From the NCBI GenBank assembly GCA_016795145.1, contig JAEUII010000196.1, positions 1 to 37,316 of the forward strand: 37,316 nt of DNA, given 5' to 3'. This document shows positions 25,678-34,147 of this stretch, in pieces (within the stretch, counting starts at the first letter, position 1; each line of letters opens with the position of its first letter). Source of the stretch: Planctomycetaceae bacterium (GTDB taxonomy: Bacteria > Planctomycetota > Planctomycetia > Planctomycetales > Planctomycetaceae). The notes beneath the pieces are model-generated. The model was not told the origin of the DNA, did no database searches, and saw only the letters and a program-made list of their open reading frames with translations. The position numbers and the translations under genes were made by a program.

Positions 25678-25757
25678 CATCGTCTGATCCAATCGAGGAC
25701 AACGGTCCTTCCGGTGGAACTGTGTCTTGATCATCCAGTTCGTCGGAAGGATCTTCC

Positions 25758-26690
25758 ATGCTGACTCGCCGTCGAGTTCTGTCGACCGTCGCTGCTCTGG
25801 CCGCTTGCCGCGGCGTTGTGGCTGCCAATACTCTCTCAACCGCGAGCCCCGCGGATCCTCCGAAACGCACCGGAGGTTCTCTGCTTCGCCTGAGCCTTGC
25901 GGGATATTCCTTCAACAGCCTGATGGCTCGACGAGGAACGCCGGAGCAGATTGCAAAGGCCGAGATGACTCTGGAAAAGTTCATCGAATTCTGCGCTGCT
26001 CAGAATCTGGCAGCCACAGAACTCACGGGCTACTACTTTCCGAAACAGGTCACGCCCGAATACCTGCTCTCTCTGCGAGCACTGACGCATCGTCTGGGCA
26101 TCACAATTTCCGGCACCGCAATTGGCAACGATTTCTGTTTGCCCGAAGGTGATGCTCGACAAAAGCAGCTTCAGGAATGTCGGGAATGGATTGACTACGC
26201 CGCAATCATGGGAGCCCCTGCGATCCGAATCTTCGCGGGCAAAGTACCAAACGGCGATTCAGAAGACGCTGCCATCGAACGCTGCGCGGCCGGGATCAAT
26301 GAGTCTCTCAAGTATGCCGCCACGAAAGGCGTCTTCCTTGCCATGGAGAATCATGGAGGCATCACGGCGACTCCTGACCAGATGCTGAAGATCATCCAGA
26401 AGGTCGATTCTTCGCCATGGTTTGGCGTGAACTTCGACAGCGGGAACTTCCAGACGGACGATCCATACCGCGACCTCGAAAAGATCGCCCCATGGGCTGT
26501 GAATGCTCAGATCAAGGCGTCAGTCAGTGTTTCCGGCAAGAAGCAGCCCGCCGACTTTCCTCGCATCGTGAAGATCCTGCGCGACGCTGGCTACAGAGGC
26601 TTCGTGGCTCTGGAATATGAGGAAAAGGAATCGCCCTTTGAGGAAATTCCAAAGCTGCTGAAACAACTGCGTCCGCTGATGGATGGCTGA
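25758..26690 (+). CDS. Exported sugar phosphate isomerase/epimerase-like TIM-barrel protein
   Basis: 310 residues. The N-terminus TRRRVLSTVAALAA is a Tat-type signal. The rest is a xylose-isomerase-like (AP endonuclease family 2) TIM barrel: LSLAGYSFNSL, LAATELTGYYFPK, AIRIFAGKVP, GVFLAMENHGG with metal ligand E, FGVNFDSGN, and GFVALEYEEKES near the end. Members isomerise or epimerise sugars or sugar phosphates using a divalent metal; substrate here is unknown. GGAAGGA lies 6 nt before the ATG. Export of this fold is common in planctomycetes. Confidence 0.9.
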   Translation: MLTRRRVLSTVAALAACRGVVAANTLSTASPADPPKRTGGSLLRLSLAGYSFNSLMARRGTPEQIAKAEMTLEKFIEFCAAQNLAATELTGYYFPKQVTPEYLLSLRALTHRLGITISGTAIGNDFCLPEGDARQKQLQECREWIDYAAIMGAPAIRIFAGKVPNGDSEDAAIERCAAGINESLKYAATKGVFLAMENHGGITATPDQMLKIIQKVDSSPWFGVNFDSGNFQTDDPYRDLEKIAPWAVNAQIKASVSVSGKKQPADFPRIVKILRDAGYRGFVALEYEEKESPFEEIPKLLKQLRPLMDG

Positions 26691-26740
26691 TTCAGCGTTT
26701 TTGACTGCGAGGCGTCCCTGCAGGGCCATTGGGGTGTCGA

Positions 26741-26767
26741 TCACCCGCGGCTAGCGCCTGCGGCTCA
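26741..26767. repeat. GCTAGC-type repeat, single arm
   Basis: This ~27-bp arm (core ACCCGCGGCTAGCGCC) is the inverse of the left arm at 16106-16132. It lies 50 bp after the isomerase-like gene and 45 bp before the 3' end of tRNA-Ser. Confidence 0.7.
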
Positions 26768-26810
26768 GGAGCTGCCGGTCAGTGGGATAATGGCAGGGAA
26801 AGAAAGCGAG

Positions 26811-26897
<87 letters not shown>

Positions 26898-27079
26898 GAG
26901 TGGTCAGTGAAGGCGCGAACTGAATCACGCCCTCACTTTGTTAAGTTCTTAATCGGCCGTCGCGAGGTTCGTTGTGTGCCCGAAGACACGAGAACATCAC
27001 AGACAGTGCGTTCCGGCAGGGCTACTTCGTCAAGCTTTGAAACTTCGGGGGGTAGAACTTTTGTTGGGAGCTGGAACTT

Positions 27080-27157
27080 GGGGATCTTTAGCAAGATCCA
27101 CTACCTCCAGAGCCACATCCACGACCTTCAACCCGAATCATCTGTCTTGACGACGAA
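27080..27157 (-). repeat. Stop-codon-abutting hairpin repeat, copy 1
   Basis: On the minus strand this begins directly after the TAG of the small coiled-coil gene. It shares TCGTC-TCA-GACAG with copy 2 (32250-32306) and ends in a hairpin of 7 bp, GGATCTT-GCTA-AAGATCC (27099-27082), flanked by GTAGT. The terminal 25 bp are identical in both copies. No T tract follows the stem. Confidence 0.8.
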
Positions 27158-27409
27158 CTAGCCTTCGCCGCCTTCAGATGCGCCTTCTGCCTTCTTTTGA
27201 GCAGCAGCGGCTTCGCGAGCTTCCAGAGCAGACACAGCGCCAAGGCGACGCTTCAGCTGTCGGTAGTCGGCATTCAGGTGACGCCAGGTCGCGTTCTTGC
27301 CGCGAGCCTTGCCAGTGACTCCTTCGCCTGCCAGCTTAGTCTCACAAGCGGACAGCTTCTCCTGCGAGAGAGTCAATTGACGTTCAATTCGAGATCGGTC
27401 CTTCAACAT
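27158..27409 (-). CDS. Small charged coiled-coil protein
   Basis: 83 residues, highly charged and helical: heptad-like LTLSQEKLSACETKLAG, then WRHLNADYRQLKRRLGAVSALEAREAAAAQKK, ending in a Gly/Glu tail. There is no signal peptide or membrane span. It resembles small uncharacterised planctomycete proteins of the same length and pattern, from memory. No clear ribosome-binding site precedes the ATG at 27409. It stands alone between the tRNA-Ser and hisN-like genes and its stop codon is the first base triplet of a hairpin repeat also seen after ygfZ. Function unknown; it is the most likely reading of this stretch. Confidence 0.65.
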   Translation of the reverse strand: MLKDRSRIERQLTLSQEKLSACETKLAGEGVTGKARGKNATWRHLNADYRQLKRRLGAVSALEAREAAAAQKKAEGASEGGEG

Positions 27410-27607
27410 GACGCACCAGTGAAAGTTCAGGATTCAGGGAACAAACTTATTCAGACGGCATCTGAACAAAGGCTCAGTGCTCAATTTGCGAATCGCGTAT
27501 TCTTACAACCAACAGACACTTCTTCAACGCGAAAGGTCAGAATAAATTCGATGTTCGAATGTTGAAACTTTGTTTTCGGACTTTTGCAAATCAGGCCAAC
27601 AGCTTCC

Positions 27608-28417
27608 ATGTCAGAAATCATCGACCGACTGCACTTTTCACTGGATGTGGCGGAAGAAGCCAGTGTTCTCATTCTTCAGCATTACCAGACGGACGGGCTG
27701 CTGGTGGAGTCAAAATCCGACGAATCCCCTGTCACGGTGGCGGATCGAGGGGCGGAATTGCTGATTCGGAAGCGAATTGCTGAGGAGTTTCCGGACGATG
27801 GCGTTCTGGGGGAGGAATTCCCGGACGTGCCCGGCCGAAATTCATTCCGCTGGATTCTGGACCCGATTGATGGCACAAAAGCGTTCGTTCACGGCGTACC
27901 ACTGTTTGGCAGTCTGATTGGCCTGGAGTATGAAGGCCGAGTCGTCGCGGGAGTCTGCCGATTCCCGGCACTGAATGAAGTTGTGTACGCGGCGGACGGG
28001 TACGGATGCTGGTGGAAGATCGGCAACCAGGAACCTCGACGTACGGCCGCACCATCCACGACTGACATTCGACAGGCTCGGCTGATGTTCACCGAACCAA
28101 CTCACTGGAAACCCTTTCACCGCTTCGAAACGATCATGCAGGTGATGGACCAGGTACGAATTGGTCGCGGCTGGGGCGACTGCTATGGCCACGCCATGGT
28201 AGCCACTGGCCGCGCTGAGATCGCCATCGATCCTCAAATGTCCCCGTGGGATATCGCCGCGCTAATTCCGATTCTGCGGGAAGCAGGTGCGTCGTGCACC
28301 GACTGGAAAGGGCGAGAAGTCGTGGACGGCGGCGACGGCGTTTCCGTCTGCGCCGGACTGAAAGATCAGGTCATCGCCATCCTGAAAGCTGCTCCGCCGT
28401 TGCCGGGGAAAAAGTAG
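27608..28417 (+). CDS. hisN: HisN-type histidinol-phosphatase / inositol monophosphatase family protein
   Basis: 269 residues of the IMPase superfamily, Mg2+-dependent phosphomonoesterases. Metal-binding motifs are GEE (68-70), WILDPIDGTKAFVHG (DPIDGT at 85-90), and PWD (213-215). The WILDPIDGTKAFV-G-P-FG form is the one seen in bacterial HisN, which removes phosphate from histidinol phosphate in histidine synthesis. The start is ATG 27608; the frame extends upstream only to a TTG at 27584. No other his gene is nearby, so substrate assignment rests on motif form. Confidence 0.88.
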   Translation: MSEIIDRLHFSLDVAEEASVLILQHYQTDGLLVESKSDESPVTVADRGAELLIRKRIAEEFPDDGVLGEEFPDVPGRNSFRWILDPIDGTKAFVHGVPLFGSLIGLEYEGRVVAGVCRFPALNEVVYAADGYGCWWKIGNQEPRRTAAPSTTDIRQARLMFTEPTHWKPFHRFETIMQVMDQVRIGRGWGDCYGHAMVATGRAEIAIDPQMSPWDIAALIPILREAGASCTDWKGREVVDGGDGVSVCAGLKDQVIAILKAAPPLPGKK

Positions 28418-28473
28418 TTCCAGGTTCTTTGTTCTTCTTTCTTCGTTCTTTGTTGATGCAGGGGGCAGTTGTG

Positions 28474-28508
28474 GATCTCAACCCACGGCGTGAGCGAGGG
28501 ATCTTCGA
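28474..28508. repeat. AACCCGA-type repeat, arm (direct copy 1)
   Basis: A ~35-bp arm with core CGTGAGCGAGGGATCTTCG, repeated almost exactly at 28564-28598, 90 bp further on. Confidence 0.75.
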
Positions 28509-28563
28509 CGTTCTTTGTTCGTTGTTCCTGGTTCTTTGTTGGGGGGGGCGGTTTTGAGTGGCG

Positions 28564-28639
28564 ATGATCTCAACCCGTGGCGTGAGCGAGGGATCTTCGT
28601 AGATCGCGGTCATCCCTCACTGACGTTTCGGGTTGGGAT
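28564..28639. repeat. AACCCGA-type repeat, inverted pair
   Basis: Left arm 28568-28595 and right arm 28612-28639 are imperfect inverted copies (TCAACCCG...GAGGGATC and its inverse), with a 16-nt loop. It is the same family as 35451-35523 but more diverged (GGCGTGAG instead of AGCGTCAG). Confidence 0.75.
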
Positions 28640-28667
28640 TTGAGGACCGTTCCTGGTTCTTCGCGGC

Positions 28668-28726
28668 CCTCCCCCAGAGCTTGCTGGCGCTCGCTCAGAC
28701 CCCTCCCACACATCGTGCGGGAGGGG
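28668..28726. repeat. GAGCGAGCG-type repeat, copy 2 (inverse), plus adjacent hairpin
   Basis: 28668-28696 is the reverse complement of 22519-22547 with a few changes. Directly after it, CCCCTCCC (28700-28707) and GGGAGGGG (28719-28726) form a GC-rich hairpin that extends inward to 11 bp with one mismatch. Confidence 0.65.
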
Positions 28727-28756
28727 AGGTTGAGGAAGCCTAAAGACGCATGCAGC

Positions 28757-28806
28757 TCCTCTTAATCTTAATCCTCATCCTAATCTTGATCCTCATCCTA
28801 ATCCCA
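28757..28806. repeat. Hexanucleotide-type low-complexity run
   Basis: A run of 6-bp units of the form (A/C/G)ATCCT or AATCTT; on the minus strand these read GATTAG, GATGAG and GATTAA. The units are imperfect, giving a period of 6 with a higher-order 18-bp repeat. It lies between the hisN and PSCyt1 genes. Confidence 0.75.
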
Positions 28807-28876
28807 CCGCCTTCATCACGCAGCGCACGCGCGACGTCGTAATCGCCTTCGTGTCTTCAACAGCCGTGTCTCGTCT

Positions 28877-31800
28877 TTACTCGATGTAGACAAACTCGTT
28901 CATGCTGAAAATGGTTTGGCAGAGGTCAATCAGCGCCTGGCGGGCCGGGTTGTCGGCTCCGGTATGAGCAGCTGTTTGGCGCACCAGGAATTCTCTGGCG
29001 GCGGCGACTTCCTGATCCGACGGTTTTCGGCCAAACGCATAGCGCCACGCCTGCTCGATGGAGACAAGCTCATCACTTCCATTGAGCCGCCCCGCAAACG
29101 CTGTCGCGTAGTCTCTTCCCTGAGGACTGTTCATAAACATCAGCGCCTGAGGTGCGATGGTTGTGACGGGGCGCTGGCCGATGCTGACGAGGTGTTCCGG
29201 CCAGTCGAACAGCATCATCATTGGAATGAGCTGACTTCGTTTGATGAAGAAGTAGACACTTCGGCGAGTCATGTTCTGGTCCAGAGTGCCTGGGCCAAAC
29301 TGAGTTTTGTCCAGCTTGCCTGAAACCGACAGCAGTGAATCTCGAATGGCTTCCGCCTCAAGACGTTTTGGTGTTCGTCGCCACAGGAGAACATTTTCGC
29401 GATCGACGGCCGCTCGATCTTCATCATGAGCGCCGGACTGCATGTAGGTCTGGCTTGTCATGATCAATCGGTGAATCCTCTTCAGAGTCCATCCGTTCTG
29501 AACGAGATTGCCAGCGAGCCAGTCCAGCAGTTCCGGATGCGAAGGACGTTCCCCGGAAACGCCAAAGTCGTTCGGCGACGCGACGATGCCTCGGCCGAAA
29601 TGATGCTGCCAAAGACGATTCACGATCACGCGTGCAGTCAGACTTCCTGCACCGTCATTGACATCAGTCATCCATCGAGCCAGCGCGGCGCGGCGGAAAC
29701 TTGTTTGTGTCCAGCCTTCCGGCGGAGCAACCGTCCAGTCCTTGATCGACTTACCAGCGGGCGACAGCGTCTGAAGAAACCCCGCAGAGACAACGTTCTG
29801 CTTCTGATGCACGTCGCCTCGCTTCAGCAAAAAAACGTCGGGATAGAAGTGTGGAAACCCGCGATCGTCTGCATGATGACTCAGGTGCGGCAAACCTTCG
29901 CTGGTGATCAGAGCCTTCACACGCTGAACTGGTGGTCCTTTACTATCCAGCTCATGGACAGCCTTTTGCAGCTTTGACTGAGTCTCATCGAACGACGCAA
30001 ACCACTCAAGGCTTGTCTTCCATGCGTCCGAATCTTCCTTCGCCCCCGCACGAACACTCGCCAGCGCGCGAGTCACTTTGCCGTCCGGCCCGGATGCTCC
30101 CACTTCTGGCGCCGGCTTTGACCGGTCTGACACCGAGAGTCGGAAGTGACCAAGGATGTGCTGAGGATTTGGATGGTTGAATGCCAGCGTCACTCGGAAT
30201 CGAACCTTATCACCGTCCGCAAACGGAGCATCCAGATCAAACACAGCGGCCTGATCCTTTCCGATGCCACCGGCATCAACGGCCCAGCCACTGACAGGGT
30301 CGTCATCAATGGAGGACTTAACAGACAGCGAGCCTTCATTTTGCTGATGCGTCGCTCGAACATCGACGAGCCGAAGTTCTTTGGACGCCGCGGCAGAATC
30401 CTCGTCGATCACTTCGAGCCGAATATTGCCCAGGACAAAGTTGCCGTTGCCCGCACGACCTGGCCCCTTCTGCGGCAGGCTGTCGTGAGTCAACGCTTCG
30501 ACTCGCAGCGCCGTGATATTCCGCCGGCTCACTTCGCCAGTCACAGTAATCACTTCTTTGCCAGGCGCCTTGCCTGTGGCCAGGATCGAACCGTCCGGCT
30601 GAACAGCCAGTTCGGACTTCGCACTCGAAGTGACAGAGGTCACATGGAGTGTTTCCCAGGGCCCCACATTTTCTGCTGATGGATTGTCTTTTAGCCACTG
30701 TCGGAATCGTGCCGGCAAAGCCTCAGCGAAATCCTTCGATGCTTCCCCCTTGCGAAGCATCAGTTCTTTTTCGAACTCGTCTTTGCGACGCTGATTTTCC
30801 ACCGGGTCCAGATCAAGTTCCACTTCCGTCCGAATGGCCGTCGCAAAGGTAGCCGCCATTGAATAGTAGTCTTTTGCCGGGATCGGATCGTACTTGTGGT
30901 CATGGCATCGCGCGCATCCGACGGACAAACCAAGGAATGCAACACCGGTTGTCATCACCATGTCATCCAGCTCGTCGTAACGAGCCGATTCGAATTCCGC
31001 TTCGGTCAGCTGAGTCGGAAATGCTCCGGCGCCGAGGAATCCTGTCGCCATCTTCGCCATTGGATTGCCGGGATCCAGTTCATCACCAGCCAGTTGCCAC
31101 TGCACAAACTTGTCGTAGGGCAAATCGCTGTTGAGAGCCTTGATGAGAAAATCGCGGTAGTGATACGCAGTCGGGCGATCATAGTCCTGCTCATAACCAT
31201 GCGATTCCGCAAACCGTGACACGTCGATCCAGTGTCGAGCCCAGCGTTCTCCATAATGAGGTGACGCGAGCAGCCGGTCGACCAGCTTCTCCCACGCTAT
31301 CGGATCTTCGTCACTGACGAATGCATCGACTTCTTCCGGCGTTGGAGGAAGTCCCAGCAGATCCATGTAGGCTCGACGGATCAGGATGCGACGATCTGCA
31401 GTCGCATTCGGCGTCAGTTTTGCGGCTTCCTGTTTCGCACGAATAAACTGGTCGATGGGATTGCGGCACCAGGCCTTGTCCGAAACTTCCGGGACGGACA
31501 CTGGTGCCAGCTTCTGAAATGACCAGAACTTTCGGTCTTCATCCGTGACCTGCATCTCTGCTTTCGGCTTCTCAACAACATCACCCAGCGGTTTGTCGTA
31601 TGGAGCACCCAGGTTGACCCACGTTCGCAGCTTTTCGATATCGCCGTCGGAGAGCTTTGGCAGCTTGAACGGCATGTAGGGTTCAGCCGTGTGAGCAACA
31701 ACGGCAATCAGCTGGCTGTCTTCCGCAGAGTCACCAACAAAACCGCTCTCCGCAAGCTTCTCCTGCGTCGCAAGGTTGAAGTCACCCTTGACCGATTTGC

Positions 31801-31993
31801 CACCATGGCAGTCAAAACAGTGCTTCAACAGGATGTCGCGAACATCCGATTTGAAGAGTGCCATTCCCTTCTTTGCTCGCTCGACGTGGTCTGGCGGCAC
31901 AGGGCGAACCTGTTGAGCTGGCAGCTCGGAGATGAACAACGCGGCAAGTGAGCAGCACAGCACCAGCTGTGTGAATCGGATCGGCTGAAGCAT
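28877..31993 (-). CDS. PSCyt1-DUF1549-DUF1553 cytochrome c-type protein
   Basis: 1038 residues, exported (hydrophobic N-terminus, about residues 8-26). Order of parts: a planctomycete cytochrome-c domain (PSCyt1) with haem-binding CFDCH (59-63) and a distal MPFKLP; DUF1549 (PSCyt2) around residues 178-385, including a second CxxCH, CARCHDHKYDP (360-370); a middle β-sandwich region; and DUF1553 (PSD1) from about residue 760 (ARWMTDVNDGAGSLTARVIVNRLWQHHFGRG) to the end. CCGGAGTC lies just before the ATG. The family is typical of planctomycetes, thought to take part in polysaccharide breakdown or electron transfer, but no reaction is proven. No DUF1501 gene follows directly, unlike the usual pairing. 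Confidence 0.95.
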   Translation of the reverse strand: MLQPIRFTQLVLCCSLAALFISELPAQQVRPVPPDHVERAKKGMALFKSDVRDILLKHCFDCHGGKSVKGDFNLATQEKLAESGFVGDSAEDSQLIAVVAHTAEPYMPFKLPKLSDGDIEKLRTWVNLGAPYDKPLGDVVEKPKAEMQVTDEDRKFWSFQKLAPVSVPEVSDKAWCRNPIDQFIRAKQEAAKLTPNATADRRILIRRAYMDLLGLPPTPEEVDAFVSDEDPIAWEKLVDRLLASPHYGERWARHWIDVSRFAESHGYEQDYDRPTAYHYRDFLIKALNSDLPYDKFVQWQLAGDELDPGNPMAKMATGFLGAGAFPTQLTEAEFESARYDELDDMVMTTGVAFLGLSVGCARCHDHKYDPIPAKDYYSMAATFATAIRTEVELDLDPVENQRRKDEFEKELMLRKGEASKDFAEALPARFRQWLKDNPSAENVGPWETLHVTSVTSSAKSELAVQPDGSILATGKAPGKEVITVTGEVSRRNITALRVEALTHDSLPQKGPGRAGNGNFVLGNIRLEVIDEDSAAASKELRLVDVRATHQQNEGSLSVKSSIDDDPVSGWAVDAGGIGKDQAAVFDLDAPFADGDKVRFRVTLAFNHPNPQHILGHFRLSVSDRSKPAPEVGASGPDGKVTRALASVRAGAKEDSDAWKTSLEWFASFDETQSKLQKAVHELDSKGPPVQRVKALITSEGLPHLSHHADDRGFPHFYPDVFLLKRGDVHQKQNVVSAGFLQTLSPAGKSIKDWTVAPPEGWTQTSFRRAALARWMTDVNDGAGSLTARVIVNRLWQHHFGRGIVASPNDFGVSGERPSHPELLDWLAGNLVQNGWTLKRIHRLIMTSQTYMQSGAHDEDRAAVDRENVLLWRRTPKRLEAEAIRDSLLSVSGKLDKTQFGPGTLDQNMTRRSVYFFIKRSQLIPMMMLFDWPEHLVSIGQRPVTTIAPQALMFMNSPQGRDYATAFAGRLNGSDELVSIEQAWRYAFGRKPSDQEVAAAREFLVRQTAAHTGADNPARQALIDLCQTIFSMNEFVYIE

Positions 31994-32181
31994 GGATCGA
32001 CTCCGGCAGGCGGAACATGTCGGCTCAGAAATGATTACTGAAGTGCCGACGGTGAGGGCTTCATGCTAGCGAAGGGCTCATCAAATCCCAAACGGAAATG
32101 ATGTGCGGCCTGTCCTGTGCCAGATTCCGGATGAACAAACGGAATCCCGAGGCACGTGGAGGCAAATTGGAAAACCGGGGC

Positions 32182-32206
32182 GTAGTGGAACTCGCTGGAG
32201 TTCCCA
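32182..32206 (+). repeat. Covarying hairpin repeat, opposite-orientation copy
   Basis: GTAGT followed by the stem GGAACTC-GCTG-GAGTTCC (32187-32204). It is the same family as the hairpins at 27082-27099 and 32252-32269, in opposite orientation, but two stem positions differ with their partners changed to match, so pairing is complete in each. Confidence 0.75.
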
Positions 32207-32249
32207 CCAGCAGCAGTGCTTCGTCCTGCATTGAATTACGCAGGCACTC

Positions 32250-32306
32250 GGGGATCTTTAGCAAGATCCACTACATTCAAACGCAACGCACTGTCCTGAA
32301 GACGCA
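32250..32306 (-). repeat. Stop-codon-abutting hairpin repeat, copy 2
   Basis: On the minus strand this starts directly after the TAG of the ygfZ-like gene. It shares TCGTC/GCGTC, TCA and GACAG spacing with copy 1 and ends with the same 25 bp including the 7-bp stem (32269-32252). Confidence 0.8.
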
Positions 32307-33164
32307 CTATTCCGCGGACGCAACGTCAAGCATTGTTCCGTCAGACATCACGACAGACCGCGCCGGATGAGCGAGTTTCAGGATCGCCAGGCCCAGGGAA
32401 TCTTCACCGACCGTCGACGATGATGTGATCACTCCCAGCGATGTTCCCGTTTCTGACTGAACTTCGGCTCCTGTCATGCCTACTTTGCCTTTGACCGTGA
32501 CACACTTCAGCAACCGGTTCACGTGGCCCATGGCATCCAGTCGAGCAATCGGTTCCTGCCCGAGGTAGCACCCTTTGGTGTAAGAGATCGCAGGAGCATT
32601 TCGTCCAGCTTCCGGCGCCAGATGTTCATCGGTGATGTCAACGCCTGGCACGGGAAAGCGTTCGGCGATTCGAAGGGCGTTGAATTCAGACGCAGAGACT
32701 TGCTGCGATGATCGAACTAATCCAGCCACCATCTCGGTTGGCGCGGAGTATTCTTTCGTGACAGCAAACAATGACTGATTGTTCCAAGAAAAAGGCAGCA
32801 ACATTCCAAGCCCGCTGGAACCTGGGACGGCCATGGAGAGGCTCGCGGAGCCGGAATCTCCATCCGTTCGAAACACAACGATCCCATCATCGGCGGGAAC
32901 GTCGAACTGCACATCTTCACGAATCACGTACCGTGACAGATGCTTGAAGAGACGCTCCGGGCTGGCCACCGGTTGCCAGATTTCATGACGGGACTCAGTT
33001 GCAACCACGTAACCGAAGCCCAAAACTCGGGCTCGCACATCCGCGAAGAACGCTTCGACAGCGTGTCCAGCTTTCAGATCGCGGATATTGTTCGTGCAGA
33101 AGTTGTGCAGGAATGACGCACGGTCATTTCCAGTGACAATGATCCGCGAAAATGCACTTTCCAT
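32307..33164 (-). CDS. ygfZ: YgfZ/GcvT-like folate-binding protein
   Basis: 285 residues from ATG 33164 (a TTG at 33170 adds two). The signature KGCYLGQE (197-204) followed by I-A-R-L-D-A-M-G-H-V-N-R is the YgfZ hallmark, including the conserved cysteine. The N-terminal GcvT-like part reads GNDRASFLHNFCTNNI. YgfZ uses folate to help repair or assemble Fe-S clusters (for example MiaB). It is related to glycine-cleavage T protein but does not have its catalytic context. GAGAGG lies 9 nt upstream. Its TAG is followed at once by the hairpin repeat that also follows the coiled-coil gene at 27158. Confidence 0.93.
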   Translation of the reverse strand: MESAFSRIIVTGNDRASFLHNFCTNNIRDLKAGHAVEAFFADVRARVLGFGYVVATESRHEIWQPVASPERLFKHLSRYVIREDVQFDVPADDGIVVFRTDGDSGSASLSMAVPGSSGLGMLLPFSWNNQSLFAVTKEYSAPTEMVAGLVRSSQQVSASEFNALRIAERFPVPGVDITDEHLAPEAGRNAPAISYTKGCYLGQEPIARLDAMGHVNRLLKCVTVKGKVGMTGAEVQSETGTSLGVITSSSTVGEDSLGLAILKLAHPARSVVMSDGTMLDVASAE

Positions 33165-33310
33165 TTTCAATGCCTCTCTGCGGGCGATCTGCTAAGCAGG
33201 GAAATGCTGCATGAGTCATTCGCCGATCCGTGTTGGTGCCGCAGAATACCTGGGCAGAGAGAATTCGCAATGTCGTGATTGTGGACAGCCGTGCGAATAC
33301 TGAGTTCAGA

Positions 33311-33341
33311 AAACAAAAAACCCCGATCAGAAATCGGGGTC
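33311..33341 (-). terminator. Rho-independent terminator of the pilin-like gene
   Basis: On the minus strand, the stem ACCCCGAT-TTCTG-ATCGGGGT (33340-33320) is followed by a T-rich tract (33319-33311). It lies 29 nt after the pilin-like stop codon. Confidence 0.85.
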
Positions 33342-33369
33342 TTCGAAAACATTCGATTGTCAGAAGCCA

Positions 33370-33690
33370 TTACTTCTGAGTCTCGCCTGGGTCATTGCAA
33401 ACCAGCATCATGTTGCTGTCGCAGTCACACGCGTCGGCGAAGTCATTGTACGAAGCACCGTAAGTTCGGGCTTTGGTGCGGCCATCCTGCTTAAAGCTGG
33501 CCATGCCAGAAACCTGATACGACTGATCCAGATTTCCGATCGCGCTGGAGAGGTCGCTGAGTTCCGCGACAACTGCACACTGCAGCTCGACCAGTCCAAC
33601 AATCATCCCGATCACCAGGATGGTGCCGATGAGTACCAGTTCGGCAGACAGAATAACACCAGTTTCATCGTTCCACAGAGACTTCAACAT
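33370..33690 (-). CDS. Pilin-like (Flp/class III-type) small membrane protein
   Basis: 106 residues from ATG 33690, with AAAGG 9 nt upstream. A short polar leader MLKSLWNDETG is followed by a long hydrophobic helix (about 15-40, ILSAELVLIGTILVIGMIVGL) containing a Glu near its start, as in Flp-type pilins where processing occurs at a G before the helix. The rest is a helix with ELSDLSSAIGNLDQSY and a tail with CDCD and CNDP that could form a disulfide. It resembles a family of small pilin-like proteins seen throughout planctomycetes. No tad/pil assembly genes are close. A strong terminator follows, so it is a single-gene unit. Confidence 0.8.
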   Translation of the reverse strand: MLKSLWNDETGVILSAELVLIGTILVIGMIVGLVELQCAVVAELSDLSSAIGNLDQSYQVSGMASFKQDGRTKARTYGASYNDFADACDCDSNMMLVCNDPGETQK

Positions 33691-34147
33691 GACCGACCTT
33701 TCAGGAGTGTTTATCCGTTGGAAGGCCCGGTAGTTCCCACGAACTGCCACGACCTGCCAGATGTTCAAAACTTGACCGAAGGAAGCTCACTTTCCTGAGC
33801 CAGGGACTTCGACCGATTCTGAACTTCCTTTAGGCATTCGGCATGCCGAGCTGTCCGCGGGCCGGTTGTTTCAAATCGTCAACAGCAGCGCAAACACCGG
33901 GTTTCCTCGGACAAAGTGTGCGAAACAGCAAACCGTGAGGAAATCCAGATTTTTTCCACGTTGCACGAACGCAACACCAGGCGCACAGTGGCTTAACACG
34001 CGCTTGTTCATCGCGCTAAGAGAACGAAACTTCTCACTGAAATCCATGATGCAAAAAGGCAACATGATGCGAAGCGAGCGATCGTTCCAGTGCCGTGTGC
34101 CTCAGTCCATCCGCCGATTCTGCAGAGACAGGAGACTTGCGCCAGAC
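33691..34147. other. Intergenic region upstream of pilin-like gene
   Basis: 457 bp with no supported gene; the frame is open upstream of 33690 to 33768, but this part lacks pilin-family residues. It should hold the promoter of the pilin-like gene. No firm -35/-10 was found. Confidence 0.45.

Larger units (their letters stand above)
28418..28876. other. Repeat-dense intergenic region
   Basis: 459 bp with no gene. It holds TTCTTTGTT-rich low-complexity DNA (28423-28455 and 28508-28540), two direct AACCCGA-type arms and one inverse arm (28474-28639), the inverse GAGCGAGCG-type segment (28668-28696), an 11-bp inverted repeat (28700-28726), and a hexanucleotide-like run (28757-28806). Confidence 0.7.
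31994..32306. other. Intergenic region with hairpin repeats, after ygfZ
   Basis: 313 bp with no gene. It holds a hairpin at 32182-32206 and its inverse relative at 32250-32274, described separately. The remaining part probably contains the promoter of the gene at 28877-31993. Confidence 0.5.

Noticed and set aside
33720..33790. Sigma-54-type promoter before the pilin-like gene
   Set aside because: A TGGCAGG...GGCA pattern exists but the GG to GC spacing is one base short of the consensus.
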